Positions 6,704-13,370 of a stretch of 13,370 bases of DNA are shown one piece after another. The stretch comes from an uncultured Oscillospiraceae bacterium (GTDB lineage Bacteria; Bacillota; Clostridia; Oscillospirales; Acutalibacteraceae), in assembly GCA_902478605.1 (NCBI GenBank), contig CABSLQ010000071.1, forward strand, positions 1 to 13,370, written 5' to 3'. The notes under the pieces are model-generated. The model was not told where the DNA came from. It did no database searches and saw only the letters and a list, made by a program, of their open reading frames with translations. The position numbers and the translations under genes were made by a program. Position 1 is the stretch's first letter. Each line of letters begins with the position of its first letter.

Positions 6704-6717
6704 AGCATAATTATGCG
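6704..6717. promoter_or_regulatory. Candidate ARG box (proximal) upstream of argG
   Basis: AGCATAATTATGCG contains the perfect palindrome GCATAATTATGC and matches 12 of 14 positions of the ArgR operator consensus. It sits 10 bp upstream of the -35 hexamer of the argG promoter, a position suited to repression by arginine-bound ArgR. Confidence 0.55.
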
Positions 6718-6727
6718 TGAAAGGCTC

Positions 6728-6756
6728 TTGCAAAATGACAAGATGCCCGCTATAAT
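6728..6756 (+). promoter_or_regulatory. Promoter of the arg operon
   Basis: TTGCAA (6728-6733) and a perfect TATAAT (6751-6756) are 17 bp apart. The start point near 6763 gives a leader of about 40 bases before argG. The rest of the 351-bp divergent region holds no gene, only AT-rich sequence with the operators listed. Confidence 0.82.
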
Positions 6757-6801
6757 GAGGGATATGAAAATCGTTATCGCTACAGGAAAGGATGCAGGGT
6801 C

Positions 6802-8025
<1,224 letters not shown>

Positions 8026-8037
8026 GGGCCATGCCGT

Positions 8038-8059
8038 GGGGCACGGTGCGCCGTGCCCC
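8038..8059 (+). terminator. Hairpin between argG and argH (possible partial terminator)
   Basis: A perfect 9-bp GC-rich stem, GGGGCACGG (8038-8046) and CCGTGCCCC (8051-8059), has a TGCG loop and is followed by the imperfect T-rich tract CGTTTGCTTTATTT. It lies in the 70-bp argG-argH gap. The weak tract suggests partial readthrough, or a transcript-stabilising or processing hairpin, rather than full termination. Confidence 0.5.
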
Positions 8060-8095
8060 CGTTTGCTTTATTTACAGGAAAGGGCTGTGCATGCC

Positions 8096-9483
<1,388 letters not shown>

Positions 9484-9487
<4 letters not shown>

Positions 9488-10518
9488 TACAGGCAGGCAT
9501 TCTCGGAGCAACCGGATACGCGGGCGTGGAACTGGTGCGCCTGCTGCTGCGGCACCCGCAGGCGCGGGTCGCGGCGGTGGGTTCGGTTTCCTTTGACGGC
9601 AAACCGCTGTGGGAGGTATACCCCTCTCTGCGGGAAATCAGCGATCTCACCTGCGAGGGGGCGGACGCAGTCGTCGCGAAAAGCGACGTGGTGTTTGCGG
9701 CGCTGCCCCACGGGCTCTCCCAGGAAACGGCGGCCGCCTGCGTAAAGGCGGGGAAAAAATTCATCGATCTGGGCGCCGATTTCCGTCTCGATGATCCCGA
9801 TGACTATACAAAATGGTATAACTGCGAGTATGTATACCCGGAGCTGCACAAAGAAGCGCCCTATGGATTGCCCGAGCTGTTCCGCGAGGCGATTGCGGGG
9901 GCGCAGGTGGTGGGCAACCCCGGCTGCTATCCCACGAGCATCGCGCTGGGCCTTGCCCCCGCCCTGCGGGCCGGGCTGGCAGAGGCGGAGGGCATTGTGT
10001 GCGACTCCAAATCGGGCGTGACCGGCGCGGGCCGCAAAATGACCCAGGGCACCCACTATCCCGAATGCAACGAGGCGTTCTCCGCCTATAAGGTGGCGGC
10101 GCACCGGCACACCCCCGAAATCGAGCAGACCCTTTCCAAAATGGCAGGGAAAAAGGCGACGGTCACCTTCGTGCCCCACCTGCTGCCCGTTAACCGGGGA
10201 ATCCTCTCCACCATCTACGCCCGCATGAAGCCGGGCGTCACGCTGGACGCGGTGCGGGCGGTGTATGAAAAGGCCTATGCGGACGAGCGGTTCGTCCGCG
10301 TGCTGCCCGCCGGCATGGGCGTGGATATCCGCAATGTGAAATGCTCCAACTACTGCGATATCCAGCTGTACGCGGACGAGCACACCGGCCTGCTCATCGT
10401 CACGTCGGTCATCGACAACATGGTCAAGGGCGCCGCCGGCCAGGCGGTGCAGAATATGAATATCCTCTTCGGCCTGCCGGAGGAAACCGGCATCGACATG
10501 ATCCCTCCGGCGTTTTGA
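9484..10518 (+). CDS. argC: N-acetyl-gamma-glutamyl-phosphate reductase
   Basis: The enzyme reduces N-acetylglutamyl phosphate to the semialdehyde with NADPH. The 344-residue protein begins with a Rossmann nucleotide-binding motif, GATGYAG at 8-14. It carries the active-site GNPGCYPTS with Cys148, then HRHTPEI (207-213) with the conserved histidine. The ATG overlaps the argH stop as ATGA, and GGAAGGA within the end of argH is the ribosome binding site. Length and motifs are those of the short ArgC type found in Firmicutes. A 27-bp gap separates it from the broken membrane-protein gene that follows. Confidence 0.98.
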
Positions 10519-10545
10519 CCCGATCCGACAGAAGGGGTGTCCGGT

Positions 10546-11264
10546 ATGCAGCGCACGTTTTCGCGGGAATATGGCTTTCTCCTTGGCTGCTGGGCCTTTT
10601 TTGCCGTGCTGGGATTTGTTCTGGCGGCCTGCGGTGGTATATCGATGCCGCATACCGTTATCCGGCGGACTATCTCGACTGGCTGCGTGACCCGGAGGCC
10701 AGCCTGCCGGTCCTGGATACGCTGGTGTCCAGCCTGTGCGCCGGGTTTATGGCTTTGCATACGGCCGCCCGGTGGTACATTGCCCTGCATCACGGGCTGC
10801 TGCCCTATCTGGTGCCCGCGGGACTGACCTGCGTGTACAGCTGGTGGACATCTTTTTATGCCCTGACGACGCCCGGGCCGGACGTCCCGCTGTGGCGGCT
10901 CCTGGTCAACGCGGTGCTGCTGCCGGTGGCCGCGGCGGCGGTGCTGTTCCTGCTGGCCAAAGGGCTCCGGCGTTTGTGCGGCGGGCGGGAATGGCTGGCG
11001 GCACTGGTCCTGGCGGCCTTTTATCTGCTGACGGATCTTCTCTGGCACTGGCGGACACTGCCCGCCTATCTGCCGCAGGCGGGCATCGAAGCGGTGCTGC
11101 GCGCGGCGGCCTGCCTGCTGCTGGTGCTGTGCGTGCACCGCTGGTGGGAACGGAAACCGGAGGCAGCCGAACCGGCCGCCCCCGCGCCGCCGGAAGATCC
11201 CGATTCTCTCCTGAATTTACGAAAAGGTGGAATAGTATGGTCAACTTTATTGAGGGCGGCGTAA
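10546..11264 (+). pseudogene. Membrane protein of unknown function, split by a -1 frameshift
   Basis: I do not recognise the family. An ATG at 10546 with AAGGGG 8 bases upstream opens a frame coding for a basic N-terminus and a hydrophobic helix (FLLGCWAFFAVLGFVLAA). This frame stops at 10827 after low-quality sequence. From about 10629 the neighbouring frame continues naturally (LRWYIDAAYRYPADYLDW...) to a stop at 11264. Restoring one base near 10627-10630, for example GCCC for GCC, would give one product of about 239 residues. It would have about five hydrophobic segments and a proline/alanine-rich, acidic tail. As read, the gene yields only about 93 residues. The downstream frame is otherwise open, so the lesion is recent, a sequencing or assembly error, or a slippage site. 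Its end overlaps argJ by 28 bp, as in a real operon gene. Confidence 0.65.
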
Positions 11265-12454
11265 CCGCGCCGGCCGGCTTTCAGGCGGCGGGGGTGCACT
11301 GCGGCATCCGGAAAAACCGGTCCAAAAAGGATCTGGGCCTCATCGTGTCCGACCGGCCGGCATCGGCCGCGGCGGTGTATACCCGCAACCTGGTCAAGGG
11401 CGCGCCGCTGACCGTCACCGCCGCCCATCTGGCGGACGGCACGGCCCGCGCCGTCGTGTGCAACAGCGGCATCGCCAATACCTGCGCCTTTGACGGCATC
11501 GAAAAGGCGGAGGGCATGTGCCGCCTGACGGCGCAGACGCTGGGACTGCAGGAGGAGGACGTGCTGGTGGCTTCCACCGGCGTCATCGGCCCTTCCATCG
11601 ACCTGGCCCCCATTGAGGCGGGCATGCCGGCGCTGGCGGCCGCCCTGTCCGCCGACGGCAGCGGCGACGCGGCCGAGGCCATTATGACCACCGACACGCG
11701 CAAAAAGGAATGCGCCGTCACCTTCACCGCGGGGGGCAAAACCTGCACCCTCGGCGGCATCGCCAAGGGCAGCGGCATGATCGCCCCCAACATGGCGACC
11801 ATGCTGTGCTTCCTGACCACCGACGCGGCCATCGCGCCCGCCCTGCTGCACGAGGCGCTCACCGCCGTGACGGACGATACCTTCAATATGATGACGGTGG
11901 ACGGCGACACCTCCACCAACGACATGGTGATTATCCTTGCCAACGGCGCCGCCGGCGGCGCCATGATGACCGAAAAGGGCGCTGACTACGCCGCCTTCCT
12001 GGAGGCGCTGCGCGCGCTGTGCACCAACCTGTGCCGCCGCCTTGCCGCCGACGGCGAGGGGGCGACCCGGCTGATGGAATGCCGCGTCACGGGCGCGGCA
12101 AGCAGGCAGGACGCCCGGCTGGCCGCCCGGGCGGTGGCGGGTTCCGCCCTGTTCAAGGCGGCGCTGTTCGGCGCGGACGCGAACTGGGGCCGGGTGCTGT
12201 GCGCCATCGGGTATTCGGGTGCGGCGGTGGACGTGAAGGCGGTGGATCTCGATTTCGCGTCGGCGGCGGGGCGCATCGCCGTGTGCCGCGGCGGCGCAGG
12301 CATCCCGGTGGACGAGGAGAAGGCCAAGGCGATTCTCAGCGAGCCGGAGATTGTCGTGGACATCACGCTGCACGACGGCACGGCCGAGGCGGTTGCCTGG
12401 GGCTGCGATTTGACGTACGATTACGTCAAGATCAACGGAGATTACAGGAGCTGA
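11237..12454 (+). CDS. argJ: Glutamate N-acetyltransferase (ornithine acetyltransferase)
   Basis: ArgJ moves the acetyl group from N-acetylornithine to glutamate, which makes arginine synthesis cyclic. Some members also use acetyl-CoA, and sequence alone does not decide this. The 405-residue precursor has the self-cleavage site in KGSGMIAPNMATML, with Thr188 as the expected nucleophile and new N-terminus of the beta chain. DTRKKECAV precedes it. The typical CDLTYDYVKINGDYRS end is present. The ATG at 11237 follows AAGGTGG with 6-base spacing. A longer in-frame extension upstream lies inside the membrane-protein gene and is rejected. The argB start is only 7 bp beyond the stop. Confidence 0.98.
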   Translation: MVNFIEGGVTAPAGFQAAGVHCGIRKNRSKKDLGLIVSDRPASAAAVYTRNLVKGAPLTVTAAHLADGTARAVVCNSGIANTCAFDGIEKAEGMCRLTAQTLGLQEEDVLVASTGVIGPSIDLAPIEAGMPALAAALSADGSGDAAEAIMTTDTRKKECAVTFTAGGKTCTLGGIAKGSGMIAPNMATMLCFLTTDAAIAPALLHEALTAVTDDTFNMMTVDGDTSTNDMVIILANGAAGGAMMTEKGADYAAFLEALRALCTNLCRRLAADGEGATRLMECRVTGAASRQDARLAARAVAGSALFKAALFGADANWGRVLCAIGYSGAAVDVKAVDLDFASAAGRIAVCRGGAGIPVDEEKAKAILSEPEIVVDITLHDGTAEAVAWGCDLTYDYVKINGDYRS

Positions 12455-12461
12455 GACAACG

Positions 12462-13319
12462 ATGAACATTCCTACGGCGGAACGGGCCAAGGTACTGACC
12501 CAGGCGCTGCCCTATATCAAGCAGTACACGGGCAAGACGGTGGTTATCAAATACGGCGGCAACGCCATGATAAGCGACGAACTCAAATCGGCGGTGATGG
12601 AGGACATCGTGCTGCTGTCCACCGTCGGGGTGAACGTGGTGCTTGTGCACGGCGGCGGCCCTGAAATCAACGCCATGCTGAAAAAAATCGGCAAGGAATC
12701 CAAATTTGTCGGCGGCCTGCGGTACACCGACCGCGAGACGATGGACGTGGTGGAAATGGTGCTCGCCGGCAAGGTCAACAAGGGGCTTGTCCAGCTGCTC
12801 GAGCAGCACGGCGGCCACGCTCTCGGCCTGTGCGGCCTGGACGGCGGCATGATCAAGGCCCGCCGGCATCAGGGGGAGGATCTCGGCTTGGTGGGCGATA
12901 TCACCCGCGTGGACGTCACCCTCATCCGGCATGCCTTTGCCGGCCGGGTCATCCCGGTGGTCGCCACCGTCGCCGCCGGGGAGACGGACGGCGAGACCTA
13001 TAACATCAACGCGGATATCGCGGCCTCCCACATTGCGGCGGCGCTGGGCGCCGAAAAGCTGGTGCTGATGACCGACGTGCGCGGCCTGCTGCGGGATAAG
13101 GACGATGAGGAATCGCTCATCTCGGTTGTGCAGGTCAGCGAGGTGCCCCATCTGCGAAACCAGGGGGTAATTTCGGGCGGCATGATCCCGAAAATCGACT
13201 GCTGCGTGGAGGCGGTGCGCCGCGGCGTCAAACGCACCCACATCATCGACGGGCGCATTCCGCATTCCATCCTTATCGAGATGCTCACCGACGAGGGCAT
13301 CGGCACCATGTTCCTGTGA
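12462..13319 (+). CDS. argB: Acetylglutamate kinase
   Basis: The enzyme phosphorylates N-acetylglutamate with ATP, the committed and usually regulated step in organisms with ArgJ. Amino-acid-kinase motifs are KYGGNAM (30-36), VHGGGPEI (62-69), NINAD (181-185), LMTDVRG (202-208) and GGMIPK (239-244). The 285 residues include an N-terminal helical extension of about 25 residues. The C-terminus is TDEGIGTMF. Both traits occur in arginine-inhibited family members and are absent or different in the shorter, insensitive E. coli type. Feedback inhibition is thus likely but inferred. CAGGAG overlapping the argJ end supplies the ribosome binding site. It is the last complete gene of the operon in this window. 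Confidence 0.98.
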   Translation: MNIPTAERAKVLTQALPYIKQYTGKTVVIKYGGNAMISDELKSAVMEDIVLLSTVGVNVVLVHGGGPEINAMLKKIGKESKFVGGLRYTDRETMDVVEMVLAGKVNKGLVQLLEQHGGHALGLCGLDGGMIKARRHQGEDLGLVGDITRVDVTLIRHAFAGRVIPVVATVAAGETDGETYNINADIAASHIAAALGAEKLVLMTDVRGLLRDKDDEESLISVVQVSEVPHLRNQGVISGGMIPKIDCCVEAVRRGVKRTHIIDGRIPHSILIEMLTDEGIGTMFL

Positions 13320-13349
13320 GAAAGATTAACTAAACCTGCCAAGAGATGT

Positions 13350-13370
13350 CTGATGACCGACGTGCGCGGC
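13350..13370 (+). repeat. 21-base exact copy of an argB segment at the window end
   Basis: The last 21 bases are identical to 13065-13085 in argB, the segment coding for LMTDVRG, and lie 31 bases after the argB stop. The match runs to the window edge, so its true extent is unknown. It may be a contig-end assembly artefact or a real partial duplication. The 30 bases before it (13320-13349) show no gene or terminator. Confidence 0.9.

Noticed and set aside
10594..10602. Programmed -1 frameshifting at the T6 run in the membrane-protein gene
   Set aside because: Slippage there would replace the hydrophobic helix with CRAGICSGG, which is less plausible than a shift near 10627-10630. The run does not fit the usual X-XXY-YYZ heptamer, and no clear downstream stimulator was seen.
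10736..11236. N-terminal extension of argJ in the same frame (would give a 572-codon protein)
   Set aside because: ArgJ homology begins at the ATG at 11237, which has a good ribosome binding site. The extension is a wrong-frame reading of the membrane-protein gene.

Overview
The window looks like chromosomal DNA of a high-GC member of the Clostridia (Firmicutes), perhaps Oscillospiraceae-like. This is inferred from GC-rich coding sequence with AT-rich promoters, a T-box leader on thrS, strong GGAGG-type ribosome binding sites, two probable TTG starts, and the gene order argG-argH-argC-argJ-argB. The species cannot be named from the sequence alone.

Left part (1-4510): a 5' fragment of thrS runs leftward off the edge (1-1012). 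It is preceded by a complete T-box leader with terminator and sigma-A-like promoter (about 1061-1344). Divergent from it lie a small membrane-anchored protein of unknown function (1483-2013) and a rhomboid-family protease with its own promoter (2154-2729). A leftward mntP manganese exporter (2740-3333, TTG start) follows, then a rightward galM aldose 1-epimerase (3476-4510).

Middle (4511-6801): the gap between galM and the convergent Na/Pi cotransporter gene is filled by a 256-bp cluster of hairpin-forming palindromes, bounded by two nearly identical 31-bp palindromes. The Na/Pi-cotransporter/PhoU-domain protein (4831-6450, minus) has a direct repeat resembling a PhoP box in its promoter. The 351-bp divergent region before argG carries two ARG-box-like operators and a strong promoter.

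Right part (6802-13319): an arginine biosynthesis operon. ArgB phosphorylates N-acetylglutamate and ArgC reduces the product. ArgJ recycles the acetyl group from N-acetylornithine to glutamate. ArgG and ArgH convert citrulline plus aspartate to arginine. argD, argF and carAB are not in the window. A small membrane-protein gene broken by one frameshift sits between argC and argJ. Most genes are tightly packed (a 4-bp overlap argH/argC, a 7-bp gap argJ/argB), with a hairpin between argG and argH.

The final 21 bases repeat exactly a piece of argB, which may mark a contig-end artefact. No CRISPR array, tRNA, rRNA, phage or transposase gene was seen. The least ordinary items are the palindrome cluster, the frameshifted gene inside the arg operon, and the Pho-box-like repeat.
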